Assembly: GCA_012032965.1 (NCBI GenBank)
Contig: JAAUPT010000039.1
Location: forward strand, 1 to 9,324
Direction: 5' to 3'
DNA: 9,324 bases
Origin: Nitrospira sp.
GTDB taxonomy: Bacteria > Nitrospirota > Nitrospiria > Nitrospirales > Nitrospiraceae
Part shown: positions 1-6,850 of the stretch, piece by piece
Numbering within the stretch: position 1 is the stretch's first letter
Layout of the letters: every line of letters starts with the position of its first letter
Position numbers and translations under genes: made by a program
Notes under the pieces: model-generated
Databases searched by the model: none
What the model was told of the DNA's origin: nothing
Seen by the model: only the letters and a program-made list of their open reading frames with translations

Positions 1-268
1 CCGATTGGCGGCATCGGCGTCAATGATACGTTCGCTCGACCTGGCGGGTGCCGAGTAATCGATACAGTGGGACCAGAGCTGGGGAATAACGAGTGCCATT
101 GCCCGTGACACCAAACCCATCCAGCTGTATCTCAGCTAGGGGAGATCACTGCGCCTGTTGCCTTGAACTTGCTGGATCCATTTGTTATCCTTCGCCCGCC
201 TTTCACATTCATATTCGTAGTTAACGTAACTATCCAACATCTGCGCAATTTTCGGAGGAATACCTACC
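1..268. other. Left-edge region upstream of purH, no assignable gene
   Basis: No gene can be named here. Three short frames stay open at the left edge: + strand frame 1 to a TGA at 106-108, + strand frame 2 to a TAA at 56-58 (its last residues read LDLAGAE), and a minus-strand frame starting at an ATG at 120 and running out of the window. Any of these could be the end or start of a neighbouring gene, and I cannot choose between them. The part from about 110 to 268 reads as purH leader. It has a short inverted repeat AGCTG/CAGCT around 123-137, a promoter candidate at 163-191, an inverted repeat at 218-232, and a good ribosome binding site at 254-260. Confidence 0.3.
163..191 (+). promoter_or_regulatory. 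Candidate sigma-70 type promoter for purH
   Basis: The sequence shows TTGAAC (163-168), a 17-base spacer and TATCCT (186-191), each matching four of six bases of the -35 and -10 consensus. Transcription would start near 198, giving a leader of about 70 bases before purH. Between it and the gene lies the inverted repeat TAGTTA-ACG-TAACTA (218-232), a possible operator or small hairpin. The match is moderate, so this is a suggestion only. Confidence 0.35.
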
Positions 269-1822
269 ATGGCTGGCATCAAGCGGGCGCTCATCAGCGT
301 TTCGGACAAGACTGGGGTTATCGAGATGGCCAAAGGGCTGGAAGCGCTTGGCGCGGAAATCCTGTCCACTGGGGGAACGGCAAAGGCGTTGCGCGACGCC
401 GGTGTGAAAGTCACGGATGTGGCTGCCTATACGGGTTCGCCCGAGATTCTCGACGGACGAGTCAAAACGTTGCACCCAAAGATTCATGGAGGCTTACTCG
501 GCCGGCGTTCGCTCACAACTCATGTCGAACAGATGAACCAACATGGAATCGGTCCCATCGATGTCGTCGTGGTGAACCTCTACCCATTCGAAGCCACGAT
601 TGCGAAGCCCGATTGTCGGTTCGAGGATGCCATCGAAAATATTGACATCGGCGGACCGTCGATGCTGCGATCGGCCGCAAAGAATCACGACGATGTCCTG
701 GTCGTTGTGGATCCAGCCGACTATTCGAGGGTCCTTGATGCGGTGAAGGGCCATACGGCGACCGCGGCGCTACGTCGTGAGCTGGCGATGAAGGTGTTTC
801 AACATACCGCGCGCTATGACGGATTGATTGCCGCCTATTTGGAAAAGCAGGCGGGCAGTAAGGAAGTGAAGTTTCCGAAAGTGTTGTCTTTACAGTTTGA
901 ATTGGCTGAAACACTTCGTTATGGAGAGAACCCTCACCAGCAGGGCGCCTTTTACCGTGAACTCCACAGCAACGAGCCAGCCGTTTCACGAGGCAAGATC
1001 CTTCATGGGAAGGCCATGTCCTACAATAATTTTCTCGACGCGAATTCCGCGTTGGAGTTGGTCAAGGAATACGGCGAGACGACCGTTGCGATCATCAAAC
1101 ACAACAATCCTTGCGGTGTGGCGCTCGGCGAAACGCCGGTGGAAGCGTATGTCAAAGCACGAGCGACGGATCCCGTGTCGGCCTTCGGCGGTGTGATCGC
1201 CTTCAACCGGATCGTCGATATCGCAGCGGCCAAAGAAATCACCTCCACATTCGTTGAGGTTGTCATCGCTCCCGGGTTTGCTGAGGATGCGTTGGCCGAA
1301 CTCAAGCGAAAGAAGGACCTCCGCCTCCTGGATGTGGGACCATTGACAAAGGTGAAACAGGAAGGCTTTGATCTGAAAAAACTCGTTGGTGGGTTGATCG
1401 TGCAAGATCGCGATCTCGGCGTCTTGACGGATCTTCGCGCGCTTTCCGTGCCGACCATTCGTAAGCCGACCGATGAGGAATATGCCGCCTGTGCGTTTGC
1501 ATGGAAAGTCTGCAAACACGTCAAGTCCAACGCCATCATCTATGCTAAATCAGGCCAGACGGTCGGCATTGGAGCAGGACAGATGAGCCGGGTGGATTCC
1601 GTCAAGTTAGCAGCGATGAAGGCCCAAATGCCGGTGAAGGGCTGTGTCATGGCTTCGGACGCGTTCTTTCCGTTCCGTGACGGTCTCGATGCCGCTGCCG
1701 AAGTTGGTATTACGACCGTCATTCAACCGGGTGGATCGATTAGGGATTCCGAAGTGGTGAAGGCGGCAGATGAACATGGGATGGCGATGATTTTGACGGG
1801 TATGCGCCACTTCCGCCATTAA
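269..1822 (+). CDS. purH: Bifunctional AICAR transformylase / IMP cyclohydrolase
   Basis: PurH is a cytoplasmic enzyme that performs the last two steps of de novo purine synthesis. It formylates AICAR with 10-formyl-tetrahydrofolate to FAICAR, then closes the ring to IMP. The 517-residue length is typical of bacterial PurH. Residues 1 to about 150 form the MGS-like IMP cyclohydrolase domain, with ISVSDKTG (9-16), LSTGGTA (32-38) and [14 protein letters not shown] (62-75). The transformylase part follows, with LRYGENPHQ (216-224), [11 protein letters not shown] (251-261), the catalytic pair Lys277-His278 in IIKHNNPCG, and [10 protein letters not shown] (299-308). The C-terminus is GMRHFRH, as is usual for the family. 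The ATG at 269 is supported by GGAGGAA (254-260) eight bases upstream and by homology starting at once after it. purD follows on the same strand, but 212 bases containing a repeat element separate them. Confidence 0.98.
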   Translation: MAGIKRALISVSDKTGVIEMAKGLEALGAEILSTGGTAKALRDAGVKVTDVAAYTGSPEILDGRVKTLHPKIHGGLLGRRSLTTHVEQMNQHGIGPIDVVVVNLYPFEATIAKPDCRFEDAIENIDIGGPSMLRSAAKNHDDVLVVVDPADYSRVLDAVKGHTATAALRRELAMKVFQHTARYDGLIAAYLEKQAGSKEVKFPKVLSLQFELAETLRYGENPHQQGAFYRELHSNEPAVSRGKILHGKAMSYNNFLDANSALELVKEYGETTVAIIKHNNPCGVALGETPVEAYVKARATDPVSAFGGVIAFNRIVDIAAAKEITSTFVEVVIAPGFAEDALAELKRKKDLRLLDVGPLTKVKQEGFDLKKLVGGLIVQDRDLGVLTDLRALSVPTIRKPTDEEYAACAFAWKVCKHVKSNAIIYAKSGQTVGIGAGQMSRVDSVKLAAMKAQMPVKGCVMASDAFFPFRDGLDAAAEVGITTVIQPGGSIRDSEVVKAADEHGMAMILTGMRHFRH

Positions 1823-1825
1823 TTC

Positions 1826-1941
1826 GGATGCTGAAACAGGCCCCCAACTTCGTTCTCAGTCTTCGAGACCTCAACGCACAGCCAGTACGCTTCGGGCCTC
1901 TCACTCCTTGTGGCCTCGATAGATAACCTGTTCGAGCATCC
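1826..1941. repeat. MITE/REP-like intergenic element with terminal inverted repeats
   Basis: This 116-bp non-coding element lies between purH and purD, starting four bases after the purH stop. Its ends are imperfect inverted repeats. The left end, GGATGCTGAAACAGG (1826-1840), matches the reverse complement of the right end, CCTGTTCGAGCATCC (1927-1941), at 13 of 15 positions. Inside, TCGAGACC near the left and GGCCTCGA near the right can also pair with one mismatch, so single strands could form a long hairpin. No open frame and no transposase are present. From memory, Nitrospira genomes carry many intergenic repeats with the same GGATGCTGAAA...GAGCATCC ends, but I could not search for copies. 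No clear target-site duplication is visible. It could act as a transcript-stabilising or terminating structure between the two pur genes. Confidence 0.7.
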
Positions 1942-2034
1942 TCTTGCCAATAAATAGCTCGGCAGGCTGGTGCCAGTAGTTTTGCGATAGTCCATTTAAG
2001 GCTACCTGCCTTCCTTTAGAGTGAAAGAGAACTC

Positions 2035-3309
2035 ATGAAGATTCTTGTTGTCGGCAGTGGCGGGCGTGAGCACGCGATCATCTGGAAGCTCGCCCAGAGT
2101 CCACGCAAGCCAGCACTCTATTGTGCCCCGGGCAATACGGGAATCGCGTCGTTGTCGACCTGTATACCGATCACAGCGGACGATATTGCCGGGCTAAAAG
2201 AGTTCGCACTTCAAGAGAAGATTGACCTGACGGTGGTTGGGCCTGAGGTGCCACTTGCATTGGGCATCGTTGACGAATTCCGCAAAGCCAGGCTCAGAAT
2301 TTTTGGGCCGACCAAGAATGCGGCTCGTTTGGAGGCCAGCAAAATATTTTCAAAAGATGTCATGGCCCAAGCTAAAATCAGAACTGCTCAGGCTGAGAGT
2401 TTCGAGAAGGTCGCCGACGCGCTCGCCTATGTTGAGCGTCATGAGCTACCGGTCGTGATCAAGGCAGACGGGCTGGCACAGGGGAAAGGGGTTATCATCG
2501 CGACCACTCGCGATCAAGCTCGGCAGGCAATCGTGGATGCCATGGAGAAGGCGGTCTTTGGCCAAGCCGGGAAGCAGGTCTTGATCGAACAGTTTCTCGA
2601 CGGCGAAGAACTGACGATCATGGCCTTCACAGATGGTCTGACGGTGGTACCGATGCCGGCGGCGCAAGATCATAAGCGTGTCGGTGATGGTGATACGGGG
2701 TTGAATACGGGAGGCATGGGTGCCTATTGCCCTGCTCCACTCGGAACGTCTGAGCTCCATGCTCTGGTTACGCGTGAGGTCCTACAGCCGATGGTCGATG
2801 CAATGGCCCGTCTTGGTTCTCCATTTCAGGGTGTCCTTTATGCGGGATTGATGGTCGTCAACGGAACCCCGTACGTGTTGGAGTTCAATGCTCGTATGGG
2901 TGATCCTGAAACTCAGGTGGTGTTGCCGTTGCTCAAAACCGATCTACTTGATGTCTTCGACGCTGTGGTCGAACATCGGCTGGACCAACTCGTGGTTGAA
3001 TGGCATCGCGATGCTACGGTGTGTGTCATCATGGCGTCGGGAGGCTATCCCGGTTCCTACCAGCAGGGGGTGCCGATTCACGGCCTCTCCTTAGCCATCC
3101 CCGAATCAGCGACCTCCATGGTATTTCATGCGGGGACGACTCAGCGAGGGAATGAGATCGTCACGGCGGGAGGCCGGGTGCTCGGCATTGTAGGTCGAGG
3201 ACCAACTCTTTTGGACGCACAGCGCGAGGCCTATCTGGTTGTGAGAACGATCTCCTTCGAAGGCTGTTATTTCCGGACGGATATCGCACATCGCGCGCTC
3301 GAGACGTAG
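2035..3309 (+). CDS. purD: Phosphoribosylamine-glycine ligase (GAR synthetase)
   Basis: PurD is an ATP-grasp enzyme of de novo purine synthesis. It joins glycine to 5-phosphoribosylamine with ATP to make glycinamide ribonucleotide. The 424-residue length fits monofunctional bacterial PurD. The N-terminal domain opens with [14 protein letters not shown] (1-14), and PGNTG follows at 32-36. The ATP-grasp region includes [11 protein letters not shown] (143-153), IEQFLDGEE (184-192), the segment [19 protein letters not shown] (213-231), and the GARS signature [11 protein letters not shown] (284-294), whose acidic and Asn residues bind metal. The ATG at 2035 coincides with the conserved N-terminus, although the upstream purine-rich stretch (GTGAAAGAGAAC) is only a weak ribosome binding site. 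It lies downstream of purH and may share its transcript, read through the repeat element; no convincing separate promoter is visible in the gap. Confidence 0.98.
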   Translation: MKILVVGSGGREHAIIWKLAQSPRKPALYCAPGNTGIASLSTCIPITADDIAGLKEFALQEKIDLTVVGPEVPLALGIVDEFRKARLRIFGPTKNAARLEASKIFSKDVMAQAKIRTAQAESFEKVADALAYVERHELPVVIKADGLAQGKGVIIATTRDQARQAIVDAMEKAVFGQAGKQVLIEQFLDGEELTIMAFTDGLTVVPMPAAQDHKRVGDGDTGLNTGGMGAYCPAPLGTSELHALVTREVLQPMVDAMARLGSPFQGVLYAGLMVVNGTPYVLEFNARMGDPETQVVLPLLKTDLLDVFDAVVEHRLDQLVVEWHRDATVCVIMASGGYPGSYQQGVPIHGLSLAIPESATSMVFHAGTTQRGNEIVTAGGRVLGIVGRGPTLLDAQREAYLVVRTISFEGCYFRTDIAHRALET

Positions 3310-3355
3310 GATGGATCCGATTCACACCCCCCAAACATTCGCCCTTGACCAACCC

Positions 3356-3374
3356 TGATTGCAACGCGCAATCA
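3356..3374. terminator. Small hairpin downstream of purD
   Basis: TGATTGC (3356-3362) and GCAATCA (3368-3374) form a perfect 7-bp stem around the five-base loop AACGC, 47 bases after the purD stop. The bases that follow (TCCTCTCT) are pyrimidine-rich but not a T run, so this is not a canonical rho-independent terminator. It may mark the 3' end of the purD transcript. Confidence 0.35.
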
Positions 3375-3448
3375 TCCTCTCTCCCAGTGCGCCTTTCATG
3401 TATGCGCCAGCTCTAGATCCGAATAGCCGGAGCCGATCTTCTGCGATG

Positions 3449-3491
3449 TCGATCGCGATCGATCTGTTACAATAGCGTCATTCGATTGACG
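3449..3491 (+). promoter_or_regulatory. Palindrome plus -10-like box upstream of the lipoprotein gene
   Basis: TCGATCGCGATCGA (3449-3462) is a perfect 14-bp palindrome. It lies just upstream of TACAAT (3468-3473), which matches the -10 consensus at five of six bases. No good -35 box is seen at the usual spacing, where the palindrome's left edge falls. A further inverted repeat, CGTCA-N6-TGACG (3476-3491), covers the expected start of transcription. The arrangement suggests a regulated promoter, perhaps activator- or repressor-bound, for the gene starting at 3568; this is inference from symmetry alone. Confidence 0.35.
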
Positions 3492-3567
3492 AGAGGACAG
3501 TTGTAAGACTTACTTGTCGAAGCTGCAGCGTGTCTCAATCCAGACCGACGAAAGGGGAGCGAAGATT

Positions 3568-3996
3568 ATGACGATGAGCGGTCATTCGATGCGGGAAGTC
3601 TACACGGTTGTCGGGTGTGGTCTCCTATTGAGCCTCGTTGGGTGTGACTATTGGCCGCCAGCCTTACAGGCTCAGATCGAACAAATGCGCTCGGAAACGC
3701 AAACGCTGACGATGGAAAAAGCTCAATTGCAAGCGCAAGTCTCAGACTTATCGAAGGCCAAGCAAGAAGCCCAGAGTCAGATGGATGAACTGGGTCGGAT
3801 GAATCGCGAGAAAACCGCGATGATTATGAGCCTCCAGAAACAGTTGGATGTGGTTCGTGCGAAAACTTTGAAGTCGAGGTCTTCCAAATCAGCGCAGCGG
3901 AAAATACCAGCGAAATTGAAGGCACATCCTGCCCCCAAGGTACCACCTGCCAAAAAGGTGTGTCGAAAGGGGTCGGTGTGCGGTAGCTCGGTTTAA
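3568..3996 (+). CDS. Small coiled-coil lipoprotein of unknown function
   Basis: I do not recognise a named family. The 142-residue product has a short N-region with one Arg, a hydrophobic stretch (VYTVVGCGLLLSLVGC, 11-26) ending in a lipobox LVGC, and therefore a predicted lipid-modified Cys26. Residue +2 is Asp, which in enteric bacteria keeps lipoproteins in the inner membrane; whether that rule holds here is unknown. From about residue 33 to 98 the chain is rich in Gln, Glu, Lys, Leu and Met with heptad-like spacing, so a long coiled coil is likely. The last 40 residues are basic and Pro/Lys-rich, with two cysteines (132 and 138). I chose the ATG at 3568 because AAGGGGAG lies about ten bases upstream and it gives a normal signal peptide. 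An in-frame TTG at 3514 would add 18 polar residues. The gene ends four bases from the convergent fmdB-family gene. Confidence 0.75.
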   Translation: MTMSGHSMREVYTVVGCGLLLSLVGCDYWPPALQAQIEQMRSETQTLTMEKAQLQAQVSDLSKAKQEAQSQMDELGRMNREKTAMIMSLQKQLDVVRAKTLKSRSSKSAQRKIPAKLKAHPAPKVPPAKKVCRKGSVCGSSV

Positions 3997-4000
3997 GCCA

Positions 4001-4369
4001 TTACGATGAGGAGGAGGTCGTTGTCGTGCTAGGTGCAGCGGTCGATGAACTGGTGGATGCTGTTGCGGGTGCCGCTGCTGGAGTCGGAGTCGAGGGTGTT
4101 GCGCTTGCTGCAGCAGGGGCTGCTGCTTCTTTTTTCTCGCCCGTTCCCGTTTTACCGGTCTCACTACCTGAGCTTGATGGAGGTTTCAGTTTCTCGGAGT
4201 AGTCGGTCACATACCAGCCACTTCCCTTGAACATAATTCCCGGCGAGGAAATCAGTCGCTGCACAGCCTTCCCACATCGTTCGCAGGTAGAGAGGGGATC
4301 GTCTTTCATGCTCTGTTTCACTTCAAAGCGGTAGGCGCACCCTTCACATTGATATTCGTAAATTGGCAC
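4001..4369 (-). CDS. FmdB-family zinc-ribbon protein with low-complexity tail
   Basis: This belongs to the FmdB family of putative regulatory proteins, named after a gene of the Methylophilus amide/urea regulon; the biochemical role of most members is unknown. The N-terminus MPIYEYQCEGCAYRFE is the family hallmark. Cys8, Cys11, Cys29 and Cys32 form a CXXC...CXXC zinc ribbon, and SPGIMFKGSGWYVTDY (43-58) is the second conserved block. Residues from about 65 to 122 are almost wholly Ser, Thr, Ala, Pro, Gly and Lys, ending in SSSS, and are presumably disordered. The start is a GTG at 4369, chosen because MPIYEY follows directly and GGGAGG lies about seven bases upstream. It is the last gene of the leftward rsmD-coaD-aminotransferase group, 47 bases after the aminotransferase stop, and converges on the lipoprotein gene. 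Confidence 0.9.
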   Translation of the reverse strand: MPIYEYQCEGCAYRFEVKQSMKDDPLSTCERCGKAVQRLISSPGIMFKGSGWYVTDYSEKLKPPSSSGSETGKTGTGEKKEAAAPAAASATPSTPTPAAAPATASTSSSTAAPSTTTTSSSS

Positions 4370-4416
4370 GGTTTCCCTCCCTTGTGCGCTGCTCTTTCAT
4401 CAGATCGTGGTAAAGG

Positions 4417-5610
4417 TCACGTTAATTTCGCGAACGCCTGTTCGAGGCGTTCAAGACCTCTGATTATGTTCGTCATACTGGTGGCATATGATAGTCGAAG
4501 GTGCTCTCTGCTGCCAAACGGCTCACCAGGTACCGTTGCGATTTGGGCCTCGTTCAGCAGGTACTGAGCCACATCGTTCGGAGTCTTTAGCATACCTGAT
4601 GGCCCCTGTTTTCCCAATACTCCTTTGATATTGGGAAAAGCGTAGAATGCCCCCTGTGGCATCCGACACGAGACACCGGAGATCTTGTTCAACCCATTGA
4701 CGATTGTGGTCCGACGACGGGAAAATTCTTCCACCATTTTTACGGTGAACGGGTCTCCTAGGCGTAATGCGGCAACTGCCGCTTTCTGGGCGATCGAGCA
4801 CGGATTGGAAGTACTCTGGCTTTGGATGTTGGCCATCGCCGTGATCAGTTCCTTAGGCCCGGCCGCGTATCCGATCCTCCATCCAGTCATGGCATAGGCT
4901 TTTGAGACCCCGTTGATAATGACCGTTCGAGCAGCAATTTCCGATCCCAACGAGGCAATGCTGACATGGATCGCGTCATCGTACAGGACTTTTTCGTAGA
5001 TCTCGTCGGAAATCACAAGAAGATCGTGTCGTACCGCAACCGATGCAATCTCCTCAAGCGTCGCGCGATCATAGGCTGTCCCGGTCGGGTTGCACGGACT
5101 GTTGACGATAATAGCTTTGGTTCGAGGAGTGATGAGTCGTTCCAGGGCAGCGGCATGGACCGCGTACCCTTCTTCTTCATTGGTCGCTAACAGGATCGGC
5201 GTGGCATCGTTCAAGAGCGCTTGGTCAGAATAGGACACCCAGTAGGGGATTGGGATGATGATCTCGTCGCCCGCTTCGAGTAGAGCTTCAGCCAGGTTGT
5301 ACAACGAGTGTTTGGCCCCGCAGGAAACCAGGACCTGAGATTTGTCATAGCGCACGCCAACCTCGGCCTGTAGCTTGTCTGCGATCGCCCCGCGCAACTC
5401 ATCGATTCCGGACGAAGGCGTATATTTGGTAAATCCACTGCGAATCGCATCTTCGGCTGCAGCCTTGACCGGCTCAGGTGTGTCAAAATCTGGTTCACCA
5501 GCCGAAAAGTCGATAACATCCACCCCTTGTGCCGCCATGGCTTTGGCTTTGGCAGCCATCGCAAGAGTAGGGGAGGGCGCAATGCGGCTGACACGGGCAG
5601 CAAGCTTCAT
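4417..5610 (-). CDS. Class I pyridoxal-phosphate aspartate-type aminotransferase
   Basis: This fold-type I PLP enzyme of the aspartate aminotransferase family most likely interconverts aspartate plus 2-oxoglutarate with oxaloacetate plus glutamate. The 397-residue length is normal. Recognisable parts are AGEPDFDTP (37-45), TKYTPSSGI (61-69), NSPCNPTG (170-177, Asn174), SDEIYE (201-206, Asp202 and Tyr205), the PLP-binding Lys237 in NGVSKAYAMTGWRIGY, Arg245, and Arg372 in LRLSYATS, which should bind the substrate alpha-carboxylate. The segment SCGAKHSLYNL resembles the Thermus-type (subgroup Ib) enzyme, in which the lysine at this place (Lys100 here) helps recognise the acidic substrate. Such enzymes may also use prephenate, so a dual aspartate/prephenate role is possible. 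The ATG overlaps the coaD stop (ATGA), and AGGAG lies nine bases upstream. Coupling to coaD fits aspartate as the source of beta-alanine for CoA, which is inference. Confidence 0.92.
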   Translation of the reverse strand: MKLAARVSRIAPSPTLAMAAKAKAMAAQGVDVIDFSAGEPDFDTPEPVKAAAEDAIRSGFTKYTPSSGIDELRGAIADKLQAEVGVRYDKSQVLVSCGAKHSLYNLAEALLEAGDEIIIPIPYWVSYSDQALLNDATPILLATNEEEGYAVHAAALERLITPRTKAIIVNSPCNPTGTAYDRATLEEIASVAVRHDLLVISDEIYEKVLYDDAIHVSIASLGSEIAARTVIINGVSKAYAMTGWRIGYAAGPKELITAMANIQSQSTSNPCSIAQKAAVAALRLGDPFTVKMVEEFSRRRTTIVNGLNKISGVSCRMPQGAFYAFPNIKGVLGKQGPSGMLKTPNDVAQYLLNEAQIATVPGEPFGSREHLRLSYATSMTNIIRGLERLEQAFAKLT

Positions 5611-6095
5611 AGTTTGAGACTCCTGATGCGATCGTGTAATCGGCGAGCAACTTCTGGGTGGAGAAACTCTGATAAGTTTCCCCCGTGGCGCGCGACCTCC
5701 TTGATGATGGTCGACGATAAATACGAATATTCCTCGCTTGGCATTAGGAACACGGTCTCGACGGCCTTGGCAAGTTTTCGATTGATCAACGCCATCTGAA
5801 ATTCGTGTTCGAAATCTGAAATGGCCCGCAGGCCTCGGATGATCGCATGGGCACCGGACCGTTCGACATAATCCACCAATAGTCCCTCAAACGGCGTGAC
5901 GTCGACTTGATCGAGATCCTTCATCACCAACTTCACCATGTCAAGACGTTCCGGCAGATTGAAGAGGGGATACTTAGAAGGATTTGGAGCCACGGCCACG
6001 ACCACCTTATCGAACACACGGAGGCTGCGGGTGATGATATCTGTGTGGCCATGGGTAACAGGATCGAATGTACCGGGGTAGATACCGATCTTCAT
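5607..6095 (-). CDS. coaD: Pantetheine-phosphate adenylyltransferase (PPAT)
   Basis: CoaD transfers AMP from ATP to 4'-phosphopantetheine, giving dephospho-CoA, the penultimate step of coenzyme A synthesis in the cytoplasm. The 162 residues match the usual length of about 160. The nucleotidyltransferase signature is at the start: MKIGIYPGTFDP (1-12) followed by THGH (14-17). Other family blocks are VAPNPSKYPLF (35-45), LPERLDM (47-53), IIRGLRAISDFEHEFQMA (85-102, Arg88), and YSYLSSTIIKEVA (123-135), the ISSTxIR-like motif. The frame is open further upstream, but the ATG at 6095 is chosen because the conserved MKIGIYPGTFDP begins there and it overlaps the rsmD stop as ATGA. No clear ribosome binding site is seen, so translation probably depends on coupling to rsmD. 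The coaD stop in turn overlaps the aminotransferase start. The rsmD-coaD order is common in bacteria. Confidence 0.97.
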   Translation of the reverse strand: MKIGIYPGTFDPVTHGHTDIITRSLRVFDKVVVAVAPNPSKYPLFNLPERLDMVKLVMKDLDQVDVTPFEGLLVDYVERSGAHAIIRGLRAISDFEHEFQMALINRKLAKAVETVFLMPSEEYSYLSSTIIKEVARHGGNLSEFLHPEVARRLHDRIRSLKL

Positions 6096-6664
6096 AGTTG
6101 CACAGCATTGGGATTGGAGTAGACAGAGAGGGTGGTATCTCCGTATCGATACCGACGCAGAAACTGCGTGGGTCCTAGGGACGCGGGTAAGGTGGTTCTG
6201 GTGGCGTGCTCGATAACCAGCCATGAGTCGACATTAAATAGCTGGTCGGTCTGTGGTTTGGAAAGTAATGCTGAAAATTCTTGGGCGTCAGAAGAATAGG
6301 GAGGGTCGGCAAAAACGATATTGTAGGGACCGTTCCATTGAGCAGGGTTGTCCAGAAAATCTTCGACGGCTTGAGCTCGCATAGAAAGGGCATCACCCAT
6401 CTGACAGATCTGGACATTTTGCTGAATGAGCTTCAAGGCTTCTCTGTCAGATTCGACGGAGGTAACATGAGTCGCTCCTCGGCTCACGGCTTCTATTCCC
6501 ACGGCACCCGTTCCGGCATAGAGGTCTAAAAAGCGACTATTGGTCAGCCGATTCCTGAGAATTGAAAACAGAGCCTCTCGGACCCGATCTGAGGTTGGAC
6601 GAAGATGATCTGCCCGTGGTGCGCTGAGTCGCCGACCTCTATGGGTACCCGCGATTACACGCAT
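6092..6664 (-). CDS. rsmD: 16S rRNA (guanine(966)-N(2))-methyltransferase
   Basis: RsmD methylates N2 of G966 in 16S rRNA (E. coli numbering) using S-adenosylmethionine. The N-terminal MRVIAGTHRGRRL and LRPTSDRVREALF are typical of the family. The SAM-binding glycine-rich loop is LDLYAGTGAVGIEA (46-59), and the catalytic DPPY motif lies at 120-123. The 190-residue length is close to the E. coli protein. An ATG at 6679 would add five residues; I prefer the ATG at 6664 because GAGGT lies about eight bases upstream and the family N-terminus starts there. It is the first gene of the leftward operon, with a promoter candidate just upstream. Its stop overlaps the coaD start by four bases. Confidence 0.95.
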   Translation of the reverse strand: MRVIAGTHRGRRLSAPRADHLRPTSDRVREALFSILRNRLTNSRFLDLYAGTGAVGIEAVSRGATHVTSVESDREALKLIQQNVQICQMGDALSMRAQAVEDFLDNPAQWNGPYNIVFADPPYSSDAQEFSALLSKPQTDQLFNVDSWLVIEHATRTTLPASLGPTQFLRRYRYGDTTLSVYSNPNAVQL

Positions 6665-6691
6665 ACCTGCCAACCTCATCTCAAGTGAGGG

Positions 6692-6721
6692 ACTCTAACA
6701 TAGCGTTTTTGAAAGGGTCAA
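6692..6721 (-). promoter_or_regulatory. Candidate promoter for the rsmD-coaD operon
   Basis: Read on the minus strand, TTGACC (6716-6721, five of six -35 bases) is followed after 18 bases by TAGAGT (6692-6697, four of six -10 bases). Transcription would start near 6685, giving a leader of about 20 bases before rsmD. Position and spacing fit well, although the -10 box is imperfect. Confidence 0.45.
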
Positions 6722-6805
6722 GGAATGCAGGATGAATAAAAAGAGCAACAATTACGATGTAAATGGGGAATGAGAAATGCGCCGCGAGTGCATGGAAGAA
6801 CTCCC

Positions 6806-6844
6806 AGTCCTCTTTTGACCGTACAGATCGAAGAGGACTATAAT
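6806..6844 (+). promoter_or_regulatory. Near-consensus rightward promoter inside a perfect 9-bp dyad
   Basis: TTGACC (6815-6820) and a perfect TATAAT (6839-6844) are separated by 18 bases on the + strand, the best sigma-70 type promoter in the window. It sits in a perfect inverted repeat: AGTCCTCTT (6806-6814) ends directly before the -35 box, and AAGAGGACT (6831-6839) ends on the first base of the -10 box. This symmetry suggests a binding site for a dimeric regulator, or a DNA hairpin. Transcription would begin near 6851. No gene starts soon after it on this strand. The first downstream + strand gene is radC, more than 400 bases away. Confidence 0.6.
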
Positions 6845-6850
6845 GTCGTG

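Noticed and set aside
136..414. Minus-strand frame containing YVNYEYECERR, resembling an FmdB-type N-terminus
   Set aside because: It has only one cysteine in the similar part, no ribosome binding site near the internal ATG, and overlaps the start of purH. The similarity is kept only as a low-interest finding.
163..645. 160-residue open frame on the + strand overlapping the start of purH
   Set aside because: It lies in another frame across the purH start, has no family features, is Arg/Cys-rich as shadow frames are, and purH fully explains the region.
986..1539. Two long minus-strand open frames (172 and 177 codons) inside purH
   Set aside because: Both are antisense shadows of a conserved purH segment, with no ribosome binding site or recognisable domain.
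3514..3567. TTG-initiated 18-residue extension of the lipoprotein
   Set aside because: It would put a polar segment before the signal peptide and has no good ribosome binding site, while the ATG at 3568 has one.
6096..6224. 43-residue N-terminal extension of coaD
   Set aside because: It overlaps rsmD out of frame, the added residues match nothing in the PPAT family, and the conserved MKIGIYPGTFDP starts at 6095.
6740..6800. Thirteen-residue minus-strand open frame preceded by GGGAG, between rsmD and the + strand promoter
   Set aside because: It is too short to support, the peptide (MHSRRISHSPFTS) shows no motif, and a GGGAG ahead of an ATG is expected by chance.
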